A stretch of DNA of 34,201 nt from Alphaproteobacteria bacterium (GTDB taxonomy: Bacteria; Pseudomonadota; Alphaproteobacteria; UBA9219): the NCBI GenBank assembly GCA_031291395.1, contig JARLJD010000013.1:1-34201 (forward strand), read 5' to 3'. A program made the translations under genes and the position numbers. The notes beneath the pieces were generated by a model, which was given only the letters and a program-made list of their open reading frames with translations, was not told the origin of the DNA and searched no databases. How positions within the stretch are numbered: position 1 is the first letter of the stretch; each line of letters starts with the position of its first letter. Shown piece by piece: positions 1 to 8,168 of the stretch.

Positions 1-25
1 CAAGCCCGACATACGTTACGCTCAT
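1..25 (-). CDS. 5' end of an unidentified gene (partial)
   Basis: An ATG at 25-23 on the minus strand opens a frame reading MSVTYVGL before the window ends. A good ribosome binding site (AGGAG, about five bases before the ATG) precedes it. It lies downstream of accD on the same strand. In many alphaproteobacteria folC follows accD, but eight residues are too few to identify this gene. The start is supported only by the ribosome binding site and the open frame. Confidence 0.4.
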
Positions 26-198
26 GATCTTCTCCTGATAAAGAGGGTTCCCCTTCCTGCTTGGATGAGGCTTCCTTCTTCTATCAGCCCCTTCCCCTGC
101 AGAGGGGATGATCGCGAACATATGGTCTCTATGGGGGAGGAAATTCTGCCGCTTTTGCTGCAAGCGTTGTTGTTCAATCCCTTTTGTGACAAGCGGAA

Positions 199-1107
199 TT
201 ATATCCTCTTCGCCCCATGTGGCACGGGGCCTGTCAGCATGTTGCCTCGGGCGGGTTTTCCTTTGCGCAACAGACGCAGAACGCGGCCTAGCGTAGGGCG
301 CAAGTCCTTGCGCTCGACGACGATGTCGACCATGCCGTGATCCAGCAGATATTCGGCGCGTTGGAAGCCCGGCGGCAAGGTTTCGCGGATCGTGCTTTCG
401 ATCACGCGGGTTCCCGCAAAGCCGATTTGCGCGCCGCGCTCTGCGATGTGGATATCGCCGACCATAGCGAAACTCGCCGTCACGCCGCCGGTCGTGGGGT
501 CGGTCAGAATGACGATGAAGGGTAGGCCTTTGTCTTTGACCTGACCCGCGGCAATGATCGTGCGCGGCATTTGCATCAGCGACAAAGCACCTTCCTGCAT
601 CCGCGCGCCGCCCGAAGCCGGAACGACGACCAAGGCCGCGCCCGTCGCCACGGCGCGGCGCGCGGCGGTGACAATCGCCTCGCCTACGCCCATGCCCATT
701 GAACCGCCCATAAAAGCGAAGTCGAACACGGCGATAACAGTTTTAACCCCGTCGACAGTTCCTTCGCCGACAAGGATCGCGTCGTGGCGTTTGGTTTTGT
801 TCTGCGCTTCTTTCAGCCGATCGGCATATTACTTCTGGTCGCGGAATTTCAAAGGATCGACGATGACCTTCGGCACTTCGACCGCGCTGTAAGCGCCGTC
901 GTCGAACAGGCTTTCCAACCGCTTGACCGGCGACAATTTCAGATGATGCCCGCACGAACGGCAGACGTTCAGATTGTCCTCAAGCTCGCGCCGGAACAGC
1001 ATCGCGCTGCAACCCGGGCACTTTTCCCACAGATTGTCGGGGATATCCTTCTTCTCGCCGACAAGGGCGCGAATTTTCGGACGGACGAAGTTTGAGAGCC
1101 AGTTCAT
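199..1107 (-). pseudogene. accD: Acetyl-CoA carboxylase carboxyltransferase beta subunit, interrupted by an in-frame stop
   Basis: AccD is the zinc-binding beta subunit of the carboxyltransferase that makes malonyl-CoA for fatty acid synthesis. The amino-terminal part has the four-cysteine zinc ribbon (C30, C33, C49, C52) and runs to FRDQK at residue 92. Codon 93 is TAA (831-829). The same frame then continues without a shift through YADRLKEAQ, the FMGGSMG core, [11 protein letters not shown] and [12 protein letters not shown] to a normal end at 199. Without the stop it would encode about 302 residues, the usual AccD length. AAGG about ten bases before the ATG serves as ribosome binding site. 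The position after trpB-trpA is the common alphaproteobacterial order. One base change (AAA to TAA, since Lys or Arg is usual here) would explain the stop; a sequencing or assembly error is equally possible, because accD is normally essential. Bases 26-198 downstream hold no clear gene. Confidence 0.85.
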
Positions 1108-1136
1108 GAGGGTACCTTAAAGTATCTTCTAACCCG

Positions 1137-1223
1137 GCGTCATCCCCGCGAATGCGGGGATCCATCTTCCTTGCTTGCTTTCTTGCGGCTAAAAATGGAT
1201 CCCCGCATTCGCGGGGATGACGC
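1137..1223. repeat. REP-like inverted repeat between trpA and accD
   Basis: Two perfect 29-base arms, 1137-1165 and 1195-1223, are inverted around a 29-base spacer. Each arm is itself nearly palindromic (ATCCCCGC-GAAT-GCGGGGAT). The arrangement resembles paired REP/BIME elements found between genes in many proteobacteria. It lies in the 126-base gap between trpA and accD, so in a trpBA-accD transcript it would form a strong hairpin just after the trpA stop. It could attenuate or stabilise the messenger there. There is no U-run, so it is not a classical terminator. Confidence 0.85.
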
Positions 1224-1233
1224 ATATCTATTT

Positions 1234-2052
1234 CTAACCCTTATGCGTCGCTTGCGCTAGCGTTTCGACGAAACCCAGCGCATCCTTGACCAATCCGGGT
1301 TTGGCTTTGCCTTGGGCGTCTAGGTTGGAGGCGATGCGGTTGATGATCGCGCTGGCCACGATGACGGCGTCGGAGATTTTGGCGATGCTCTGCGCTTGCT
1401 CCGGCGTCGAGATTCCGAAGCCGACGGCGACGGGCAGGTTTGTGTGCGGACGAATAGCTTCGATCGCGCGGCGCACTGGCTCGGTAACGGCTTGCTTGCC
1501 GCCTGTGGTTCCCGTGACGGCGACGTAATACAGGAACCCTCCGGCGTCCTTTAAAACAACGGGCAAACGTTTGGCGTCGGTTGTGGGCGTGATCAGGCGG
1601 ATGATGTCGAGACCTTGCGCTTGCGCGGCCTTGCGCAGTTCGGAATCCTCCTCGGGCGGCAGGTCGGCGATAATCAGGCCGTCGACTCCGGCCTTTTTCG
1701 CCGCGCTGACGAATTTTTCTATGCCGTAGGAATAGACGGGATTGGCGTAGCCCATCAGGATAATCGGGGTGTCGTTGTCCTGCTTGCGGAAACGAACGAC
1801 GGAATCGAGAATAAGAGCCATGTTGATGCCCGCGGCAAAGGCGCGCAGATCGGCCTGTTCGATAATGGGGCCGTCGGCCATTGGATCGCTGAAAGGCATC
1901 CCGATTTCGATCAGGTCGGCTCCGGCTTTGGGCAGACCGGCCAGCATGTCGGCGAAGGTTTTCAGGTCGGGATCACCCGCCGTAAGGAAGGCGATGAAGG
2001 CTTTCTTTTTTGCTTCTTTCAATGCGGCGAAACGCGCGGCGATGCGGCTCAT
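1234..2052 (-). CDS. trpA: Tryptophan synthase alpha subunit
   Basis: TrpA cleaves indole-3-glycerol phosphate to indole and glyceraldehyde-3-phosphate, and passes indole through a tunnel to TrpB. The protein has 272 residues, normal for the family. The two catalytic acids sit at exactly the Salmonella numbers: Glu49 in [10 protein letters not shown] and Asp60 in MADGP. The phosphate-binding end of the barrel (VAVGFGIS) is also present. The ATG overlaps the trpB stop by four bases (ATGA), and AGGAG inside the end of trpB is its ribosome binding site, so the two are translationally coupled. A large hairpin repeat follows its stop codon. Confidence 0.97.
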   Translation of the reverse strand: MSRIAARFAALKEAKKKAFIAFLTAGDPDLKTFADMLAGLPKAGADLIEIGMPFSDPMADGPIIEQADLRAFAAGINMALILDSVVRFRKQDNDTPIILMGYANPVYSYGIEKFVSAAKKAGVDGLIIADLPPEEDSELRKAAQAQGLDIIRLITPTTDAKRLPVVLKDAGGFLYYVAVTGTTGGKQAVTEPVRRAIEAIRPHTNLPVAVGFGISTPEQAQSIAKISDAVIVASAIINRIASNLDAQGKAKPGLVKDALGFVETLAQATHKG

Positions 2053-3254
2053 AGCGTCACTCCTAACCGGCTGGCGATCGTGAAGATATCCTTGTCGCCG
2101 CGACCGCTGATATTGACGACCATGAGATGATCTTTCGGCAAAGTCGGCGCGAGTTTGGCGACATAGGCCAAGGCATGCGCCGATTCCAAAGCGGGCAGAA
2201 TGCCCTCAAGTTTGCCTAAAAGCTGGAAGGCTTCGACCGCTTCGTCGTCGGTTATGGGGACATAGGAAACGCGTTTTTGATCGAACAGCCACGCATGTTC
2301 GGGGCCGACGCCCGGGTAATCTAGCCCTGCCGAGATCGAATGCGCCTCTTGAATCTGTCCTTCTTCGTCTTGCAGGAAATAGCTGCGCATACCGTGCAGA
2401 ATGCCGTCCCTGCCGCCTTCCAAAGCGGCGGCGTGTTTGCCGGTGTTCATGCCGAAACCGGCGGCTTCGACGCCGTACATAGCGACCGAAGGCTCATTCA
2501 GAAATTCGTGGAAGATGCCGATCGCGTTCGATCCGCCGCCGATGCAGGCGACCAGCGAATCCGGCAAGCGCTTTTCCGCCTGCATCATCTGCGCGCGGGT
2601 TTCGCGGCCTATGACCGATTGAAAATCGCGCACCATGACGGGATAGGGATGCGGGCCACCGACCGTGCCGATGATATAGAACGTATCCTCGACATTGGCG
2701 ACCCAGTCGCGCAAAGCGGCGTTCATCGCGTCTTTCAGCGACCGCGAACCGGAGGTGACCGCTTTGACCTCGGCCCCAAGCAGGCGCATGCGAAACACGT
2801 TAGGTTTCTGCCGTTCGATGTCCACCTCGCCCATGTAAACCGTGCAGGGAAGATTGAACAAAGCCGCGACTGTGGCCGCCGCGACGCCATGCTGTCCCGC
2901 GCCGGTTTCCGCTATGATGCGCGTCTTGCCCATGCGCTTGGCGAGCAAGATTTGCCCCATGCAGTGGTTGATTTTGTGCGCGCCGGTGTGGTTCAGTTCC
3001 TCGCGCTTAAGGTAAATTTTGGCCCCGCCCAGATGTTCGGTCAGCCTTTGCGCGAAGAACAACGGCGAAGGGCGGCCGACATAATGCGTCAGGTAATAAT
3101 CCAGCTCGGACTGAAACGATGGGTCGGCTTTGGCCTCGTCATAAGCTGCCTCGACCGCCAGCACCAGCGGCATGAGCGTTTCGGGGACATAGCGCCCGCC
3201 ATAGGGACCAAAATGCCCGTCTTTGTCGGGCTGGGAGGTGTAGGAATTTTTCAT
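2049..3254 (-). CDS. trpB: Tryptophan synthase beta subunit
   Basis: TrpB condenses indole with serine to make tryptophan, using pyridoxal phosphate. The protein has 401 residues, the usual length. HTGAHKINH (residues 89-97) carries the PLP lysine, Lys94. GGGSNAIG, about residue 240, is the phosphate-binding loop. The sequence opens with the conserved [15 protein letters not shown]. No ribosome binding site is visible before the ATG, where the messenger is pyrimidine-rich, but no other start fits the conserved amino terminus. trpF, which often precedes trpB in alphaproteobacteria, is absent here; the gene upstream is divergent. Confidence 0.97.
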   Translation of the reverse strand: MKNSYTSQPDKDGHFGPYGGRYVPETLMPLVLAVEAAYDEAKADPSFQSELDYYLTHYVGRPSPLFFAQRLTEHLGGAKIYLKREELNHTGAHKINHCMGQILLAKRMGKTRIIAETGAGQHGVAAATVAALFNLPCTVYMGEVDIERQKPNVFRMRLLGAEVKAVTSGSRSLKDAMNAALRDWVANVEDTFYIIGTVGGPHPYPVMVRDFQSVIGRETRAQMMQAEKRLPDSLVACIGGGSNAIGIFHEFLNEPSVAMYGVEAAGFGMNTGKHAAALEGGRDGILHGMRSYFLQDEEGQIQEAHSISAGLDYPGVGPEHAWLFDQKRVSYVPITDDEAVEAFQLLGKLEGILPALESAHALAYVAKLAPTLPKDHLMVVNISGRGDKDIFTIASRLGVTL

Positions 3255-3314
3255 GGGAGGAAGGATAGAGAGGATTTTGGGAAAATAAAAGCGGATTTAT
3301 CGGCGCGCGGAGAT

Positions 3315-3344
3315 AGTATACTACGCCCCATAGCCCAGTGTGAA
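3315..3344 (-). promoter_or_regulatory. Candidate sigma-70 promoter for trpB-trpA-accD
   Basis: On the minus strand TTCACA (3344-3339) and TATACT (3320-3315) are separated by 18 bases, and transcription would start about 55 bases before the trpB ATG. The -10 lies in the palindrome TAGTATACTA, so it can also be read rightward toward the gene at 3340, though no matching -35 is seen in that direction. Matched by eye only. Confidence 0.4.
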
Positions 3345-4941
3345 AAACATGAATCGTCTTTATTGCGTACATAAATTCGTTCCAGCATCAGAAGCGCGTC
3401 CACACTTGCCGCGTAATAGCTGCGTAGACATCCCCCTCTCTATCCTTTTGGTCTGCGCCGTTATGGCGGCTTATGCCAATGTTTATGCGAATGCTTTTCT
3501 TTACGACGATAACATTTTGATCGTCCACAACCAATTTTTGCGAAACTGGGATTATTTGCGCGATTTGTTTCGCACTTCGTTGTTTGCCGGAAACCCTGAT
3601 GCCAGCGCTTATTACCGTCCGCTTCAAGCCTTGCTTTATCTGCTTGTCTTTCAAACGGCGGGGCTTTCGCAGGTTGCGTTTCATCTTCTGAACGTGGTTC
3701 TGCATGCGGCGAACGCATGCATGGTTTACAAACTGGGGCGCAAACTGGATTTTAAGCCTGTGGTCGTATTTCTGGCGGCGCTTTTGTGGGCGCTTCATCC
3801 CGTTCAGACCGAGGCCGTCACTTATATGAGCGCGACGGCGGATTCGCTTTATGCCTTTTTCTGCCTTTGGGGCGCGATCGTCCTTCTGCCCGATTTCACA
3901 CCGCGCCGCATGCTGGCGGCGGCGTTGCTTATGATTTTTGGGCTTCTCAGCAAAGAATCGGCGATCTCCTTTCCCTTGCTGGCGATGAGCTGTTTTTATC
4001 TTATGAGCGACAAGCGGTTTGACTTGAAAAGCTATTTCCGCTTTTGGCCTCTTCTTGTGATCGCCGGAACCTATGTTTTCCTCCACTTCGCCTTTTTGCC
4101 GCACGGTTTGGCCGCGCCGAAAGTCGCGGGCGCGGTCGATAAATTCGGGTCTTTGGCCACGCTGCCGCGTTATTTGGGTTTTTTGCTTCTGCCCCGTCAC
4201 CTTCATATGGAGTATGATCTTCCGGTTTATAGCGATATCTGGCATGCCGATTCGCTGGCTGGCATCGGCCTTGCGGTTATGGCCACCATTCAGATTCTTC
4301 GCGAACGCCCGGGTCACAGCTTGCCTTTCAGTTGGGGACTGTGCTGGTTTGCGGCGGCGCTATTGCCTTCCTTTCTTGTCAACGCCTTCTACTACGAACA
4401 TTGGCTGTATTTGCCGTCGGCAGGGCTTTTTCTCGGCACGGCGCAGAGTGCGGCATTGTTTATGGAGAGACATGGAACTCTAAAGCGGGGAAGTGTAGCT
4501 CTTATGCTGTTGCTGGCCTTCGGTGCAGGGCTTTTGACCTATCGCCAGAACCGGATTTGGCGCGATCCGGTCGTTTTCTACACCCATATTTTTGCGCAAG
4601 GGGAAACGGCGGCAAGGGCCCACGTCAATCTTGGCGTAGTTTATTTGGAGCGGGGCGAATACGAAAAAGCCGCCGCGCAAGAGCGGATCGCGATTACAAA
4701 TTCAAACGACACGCTGGCGACGGCGCAGAACAATCTGGCGGTAGCGCTTTCCCTGATGCCGGAGCGCGACCGGCGTAGCGATGAAATCCAAACGCACCTT
4801 TTGCGCGCCGTAGAGATCAATCCCGATTTCTATCCCGCGCTTGACGCTCTCGCCCTGTTTTATGACCGGCAGGGCGATGCGGCGAAGGCGGAAATATATC
4901 GTGAGAGGGTTGAAGGAGTGCGCAGGAAGCTTCGGTTTTAA
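3340..4941 (+). CDS. GT-C/TMTC-like multi-pass membrane protein with C-terminal TPR repeats
   Basis: The protein has 533 residues. After a polar start (about residues 1-29), a first membrane helix leads into a periplasmic loop with an acidic YDDN motif (about 54-57), then YYRPLQ, a layout typical of GT-C glycosyltransferases and of TMTC-type O-mannosyltransferase relatives. About eight to ten hydrophobic segments follow. The last 120 residues form TPR-like helices (AHVNLGVVYLERGEYEKA, then AQNNLAVAL and ALDALALFYDRQGDAAKA). I infer transfer of a lipid-linked sugar to a protein or glycan on the periplasmic side; the acceptor is unknown. The frame opens with GTG at 3340; ATG at 3349 is an alternative, and neither has a clear ribosome binding site. 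It stands alone, convergent with the icm-like genes. Confidence 0.75.
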   Translation: MKNMNRLYCVHKFVPASEARPHLPRNSCVDIPLSILLVCAVMAAYANVYANAFLYDDNILIVHNQFLRNWDYLRDLFRTSLFAGNPDASAYYRPLQALLYLLVFQTAGLSQVAFHLLNVVLHAANACMVYKLGRKLDFKPVVVFLAALLWALHPVQTEAVTYMSATADSLYAFFCLWGAIVLLPDFTPRRMLAAALLMIFGLLSKESAISFPLLAMSCFYLMSDKRFDLKSYFRFWPLLVIAGTYVFLHFAFLPHGLAAPKVAGAVDKFGSLATLPRYLGFLLLPRHLHMEYDLPVYSDIWHADSLAGIGLAVMATIQILRERPGHSLPFSWGLCWFAAALLPSFLVNAFYYEHWLYLPSAGLFLGTAQSAALFMERHGTLKRGSVALMLLLAFGAGLLTYRQNRIWRDPVVFYTHIFAQGETAARAHVNLGVVYLERGEYEKAAAQERIAITNSNDTLATAQNNLAVALSLMPERDRRSDEIQTHLLRAVEINPDFYPALDALALFYDRQGDAAKAEIYRERVEGVRRKLRF

Positions 4942-4984
4942 GGAAGAGGACACCGCCGCTTATGCGGAAAGTGTGGGCTCTTCC
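4942..4984. terminator. Nested hairpin between convergent genes
   Basis: GGAAGAG (4942-4948) pairs with CTCTTCC (4978-4984), and inside it CCGC-TTAT-GCGG (4956-4967) forms a second stem. It follows directly after the stop of the TPR protein and lies just beyond the end of the icmJ-like gene, so it may end transcription from one or both sides. There is no proper U-run. Confidence 0.3.
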
Positions 4985-5002
4985 CTCGCAAAAAATAGAT
5001 GC

Positions 5003-5659
5003 TTACGCCGCGATTTTCTTGAACATGTCTTTCCATTCACCGGTCGGCAACTGGGCGAAGGGGCCAGAGGGGGAGCGCCAGAATTTGACGATTTTGGGGA
5101 AGCCGTTGACGTTGCCGCTTTGGCTGCGTACCATATATTTGTCCAAAGGCAGCAAGCGAATGCCCTCCAATTTGGCAATGGCGGCGGGGCGTTCACGGTT
5201 GTTCAGATTTTCATGCAGGACAGTCGCCAGCAAGAAAGGATCGTCGCTGCCGAGGCGCTTTTTGGCCTCGATCCGGCGGGCCGTCAGCGCGTTCAGCGCG
5301 CGCGTCGCCACGTCCGCCATTTCGCCGCCTTCTTCGGCGCGAGCAACGTAAATGGCGCGGGCGATGTGATTAAGCTCGGCTTGGGTGATTTCCGGCAGCC
5401 AGATCAGAACGCCGCTGCCCATCACGCCCGCACGTTCCAGATTCAAGGTCTGCTCGCAGAAACCGCATGCGGTCGCATAGCCGCCTTCGACGGGAACCAC
5501 GCGCTGATATTGACGGGAACGAAAGCCGCAGAAACGACAGGTGAAATCATCACGCGCCAGAATCTTCTCGGTGCCCGCCTTCGACAAAGCGCCCACCGGG
5601 CCTTCGCCCCCGGCGCCGAAAGTCGATCCGACGCCGAGGGTTAGAGGAAGTAAGGACAA
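5003..5659 (-). CDS. icmJ: IcmJ/DotN-like type IVB secretion protein
   Basis: IcmJ (DotN) of the Legionella Dot/Icm system is a small zinc protein that belongs to the coupling complex around DotL and delivers substrates to the channel. This protein has 218 residues, close to the roughly 208 of DotN. It has two CxxC pairs (C41/C44 in TCRFCGF and C65/C68 in ACGFC) after KILARD, the HNH-like zinc fold expected for the family. No signal peptide or membrane segment is visible, consistent with a cytoplasmic subunit. The start is TTG at 5659, only nine bases after the icmD-like stop, with AAGG upstream. It is the third gene of an icmC-icmD-icmJ series; icmB, next in Legionella, is missing. Confidence 0.8.
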   Translation of the reverse strand: MSLLPLTLGVGSTFGAGGEGPVGALSKAGTEKILARDDFTCRFCGFRSRQYQRVVPVEGGYATACGFCEQTLNLERAGVMGSGVLIWLPEITQAELNHIARAIYVARAEEGGEMADVATRALNALTARRIEAKKRLGSDDPFLLATVLHENLNNRERPAAIAKLEGIRLLPLDKYMVRSQSGNVNGFPKIVKFWRSPSGPFAQLPTGEWKDMFKKIAA

Positions 5660-5668
5660 GGCGGTACC

Positions 5669-6064
5669 TTAGAAGCCGCCGATGCCAGTAGTAACCGTAC
5701 CCGTGCCAGCAGTCGAGAAGACTTGCGAACCGGTGCTTCCCATCATGCCGATAACATAGGGAGCCGCAAGAAACGCGGCACCTGCGCCCAGTTTGCCAAG
5801 CGCTGGGTTAAGCGGGTTGGATCCGGGATTATCAGCATGCTTCTTGGCGCCAGCAATGCCGGCAACGGTCAGCACAGTACCAAGACCATAGCTGATATAC
5901 GAGACGACCGTCATCGCGGGCAGCATGACATCGCTAGATACGCCAGTAACGGCCGACGACAACTGCGCGAAGGCGTCGCACGGCACGACAGCGGCGAAAG
6001 TAGCCGCAACCGCAAGGCCGGTCAGAACGTCGTTGAGCAGTTCTTGTTTCATACGGGTATTCAT
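5669..6064 (-). CDS. icmD: IcmD/DotP-like type IVB secretion membrane protein
   Basis: The protein has 131 residues, almost the same length as Legionella IcmD (about 132). It has a signal-like segment (about residues 12-33, possible cleavage after AFA). A membrane hairpin follows: helix about 47-71, the polar turn KKHADNPGSNPLNP, then helix about 90-108. The H-x-D-N-P turn between two glycine-rich helices matches the IcmD/DotP pattern. A strong ribosome binding site (AGGAGG) precedes the ATG. The hairpin closely resembles the first unit of the neighbouring icmC-like protein, so the two probably share ancestry. The role in the secretion channel is inferred from Dot/Icm relatives. Confidence 0.7.
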   Translation of the reverse strand: MNTRMKQELLNDVLTGLAVAATFAAVVPCDAFAQLSSAVTGVSSDVMLPAMTVVSYISYGLGTVLTVAGIAGAKKHADNPGSNPLNPALGKLGAGAAFLAAPYVIGMMGSTGSQVFSTAGTGTVTTGIGGF

Positions 6065-6278
6065 AGTCTTCCTCCTGGGTTCTGGTTAAATAACTAAAGT
6101 TTTCGATGTATTTATCTTACAAACTAAGCTTTATTTCTTAACGAGTGCTTAATTCGAGGATATCTTATTCTACTTCCTTCTATCGCTTTTTGGCAAGCCC
6201 CGCTTTTACTTTCAAAGGGGTGGTTTGTCTACAAAAATCGTCTGCAAAAATAATTTTTTTCTTTATCTTGCCCTCCTT

Positions 6279-7241
6279 TCAATTCAGCAATCCGGTGCCG
6301 AAAGTCGCATCCATAACTTTCAGGAACGCAAAGATATTGATCGCCACAACGCCGCCGAGAATGTGGGTTAATCCCTGCGCCAGCGTAACGTTTCCGCCGC
6401 CCCCTTCGACGACTTTTTTCAGGATCAGCCAGCCGCGCACGAAAGCGATCGCGCCAATGATTTGGACAAACTCCAACCCGGCGTTTATTGCATCTGAAAA
6501 AGATTGCGATGCGCCCATGCTGCCAACTGTAGTCCAATCAATGGCAGACGTAACACTGCTGGTGCCAAAAACTGAAGTCATCATCATGTTCAGATTATCG
6601 CCGATCGTCATCAGCAAAGCGCCGAAACCGATATGAGTCAAAACGCTGTGAATCGAATTGGTCTTGGGATCGAAGCCGTATTTCGACGCTTTCATCAAGC
6701 CGCGCACGATCATGTACAGGCCGCAAAGAATAGCGATTAATGAAATGATCGATATAAGCGGGTCTTTGATGTTGCTAATAAAGCCCGTCATCATTCCGTC
6801 CAGACCCGCCCCGCCATTGCCCGAACTACCACCGGTGCAGGCTAACGTGCCGCCTGCCGTTTGCTGGGTATAAAGGGATCCAACAATGGTGCCAATAAAA
6901 TCAGGCAGCGCCATCAAGCAAGCCGCGCCAAACCACAGCATCAGAGCGCGGTGAAGGGGATTATTGCTGGCATTGTCCGTGTGAAGGCGAAGATGGTGAA
7001 TTCCCTGAACCACAAAGACGGCGCCTGCGCCATAGGCTATCCACGCGAACAGCATGCCAAAGGGTTTGACATTCGGATAGATTGTGCAAAATATGCCGCC
7101 AAGGGTACTGCTGTCGGCCCAAGCCGCGCCGCCAGAACACAGCAAAAAAGTCACCACCAAAGCGGCAATAGCCGGTACAGGGGTTTGTATAAAAACATTG
7201 CTTTTCAACAATTTAAACAATTTTTTCTCCCCATTGCGCAT
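6279..7241 (-). CDS. icmC: IcmC/DotE/DotV-like protein built of three membrane-hairpin units
   Basis: The protein has 320 residues, much longer than Legionella IcmC/DotE (about 190). After a signal-like helix (about residues 20-42) I see three units of the form helix, polar turn, glycine-rich helix. Unit A is about 62-124 (turn HLRLHTDNASNNPLH), B about 160-225 (GLMKASKYGFDPKTNSIH) and C about 256-316 (IAFVRGWLILKK, then GLTHILGGVVAINIF). Unit C carries the RGWL...LTHI-GG pattern of IcmC/DotV; unit A is closest to the icmD-like protein next door. A glycine- and serine-rich linker (about 131-150) separates A from B. It is first in the icmC-icmD-icmJ series. A TTG about eight codons in, preceded by GGAG, is an alternative start. 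Confidence 0.65.
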   Translation of the reverse strand: MRNGEKKLFKLLKSNVFIQTPVPAIAALVVTFLLCSGGAAWADSSTLGGIFCTIYPNVKPFGMLFAWIAYGAGAVFVVQGIHHLRLHTDNASNNPLHRALMLWFGAACLMALPDFIGTIVGSLYTQQTAGGTLACTGGSSGNGGAGLDGMMTGFISNIKDPLISIISLIAILCGLYMIVRGLMKASKYGFDPKTNSIHSVLTHIGFGALLMTIGDNLNMMMTSVFGTSSVTSAIDWTTVGSMGASQSFSDAINAGLEFVQIIGAIAFVRGWLILKKVVEGGGGNVTLAQGLTHILGGVVAINIFAFLKVMDATFGTGLLN

Positions 7242-7310
7242 TGGATATGCCTTTTATCTCTGGTAATGGTTCCAAACTAACACGCATAAGGCATTTTGCC
7301 AACAAACATA

Positions 7311-8168
7311 TTAAAGAACTTTTAATTTCATACGATGAATCAAGGGAAAAAGCAATTTTTCTCGATCTTCCGCCCAGCGGATAATGGATAATTTTCCGTT
7401 AAATTCCTCGACGATAGCGGTGCAAGACTCGACCCAATCACCGTCATTAAGGTAAAGGATCTGCCCGATTTGGCGTTGCTCGGCGTTATGGATATGGCCG
7501 CACAGGACAATGTCCGCCTGCCGCGATTTGGCATATTCGGCAATAAAACCCTCGAAAGAGCTAATATATTCGACGGCGTTTTTGACCTTGTATTTCAAAT
7601 AGGCCGACAAAGACCAGTAAGGGAAGCCCAACCGCCGTCGCACGCTGTTGAGCAGGCGGTTCAAAAACAAGGCGATGTCATAGGCCTTGTCGCCCAGCAA
7701 AGCCAATCCCTTGGCATAGCCGATGACGGCGTCGAACTGATCGCCGTGCAGAATCAGAATTTGCCGTCCGTCCGCCGTTTCGTGCACGGTTTCGCCTACG
7801 ACATAAACGCCGCCGAAGTGCAGGCCGCTGTAAGGCCGCGCCGCTTCGTCGTGATTGCCGGGGATATAGAAAACCTTGGTGCCGTGGCGCGCGCGGCGCA
7901 TGATTTTTTGCACGACGTCGTTATGCTCCTGCGGCCAGTACCAGCGACGGCGCAAATGCCAGCCGTCGACGATATCGCCGACCAGAAACAGGTAATTGGA
8001 TTCCGTGTGGCGCAGGAAATCCAAAAGTCTTCCCGCCTGACAGCCGCGCGTGCCCAAATGAATGTCGGAAATCCAGATCGAGCGATAACGTAAGACGGGA
8101 TCGCCGGAGTCTTCCGATTTGGGCAAGGGAAGCGAGTCGAAAGATGACGCTTCCGGCGGGGAAATCAT
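7311..8168 (-). CDS. LpxH-family metallophosphoesterase (UDP-2,3-diacylglucosamine diphosphatase-like)
   Basis: LpxH splits UDP-2,3-diacylglucosamine to lipid X and UMP in lipid A synthesis. All metal-binding motifs of the calcineurin-like fold are present in order: SDIHLG (Asp35, His37), GDIVDGWHL, GNHD, HGDQFD and GHIHNA. At 285 residues it is somewhat longer than LpxH of enterobacteria (about 240). Alphaproteobacteria often use LpxI for this step, so the exact substrate is not certain. I chose the ATG at 8168 because it overlaps the lptG stop (ATGA) and follows GGAGGAGGG; upstream frame extension lies inside lptG. Third gene of an lptF-lptG-phosphoesterase operon, a context that supports a lipid A role. 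Confidence 0.85.
   Translation of the reverse strand: MISPPEASSFDSLPLPKSEDSGDPVLRYRSIWISDIHLGTRGCQAGRLLDFLRHTESNYLFLVGDIVDGWHLRRRWYWPQEHNDVVQKIMRRARHGTKVFYIPGNHDEAARPYSGLHFGGVYVVGETVHETADGRQILILHGDQFDAVIGYAKGLALLGDKAYDIALFLNRLLNSVRRRLGFPYWSLSAYLKYKVKNAVEYISSFEGFIAEYAKSRQADIVLCGHIHNAEQRQIGQILYLNDGDWVESCTAIVEEFNGKLSIIRWAEDREKLLFPLIHRMKLKVL

Noticed and set aside
94-107. CCCCT-GCAG-AGGGG as a terminator after accD
   Set aside because: The stem has only five pairs and no U-run follows it in either direction.
2340-3374. Long plus-strand frame (344 residues) opposite trpB
   Set aside because: It is rich in His, Arg and Asp as antisense frames of GC-rich genes are; trpB on the other strand explains the sequence fully.
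6190-6278. AAGGAGGG directly after the icmC-like stop, followed by an open frame of about 28 codons in a very A-rich stretch
   Set aside because: The only codon at the right distance is ATA, which is not a normal start, and the reading (IKKKIIFADD...) resembles nothing. The 214-base gap to icmD is more likely leader sequence.
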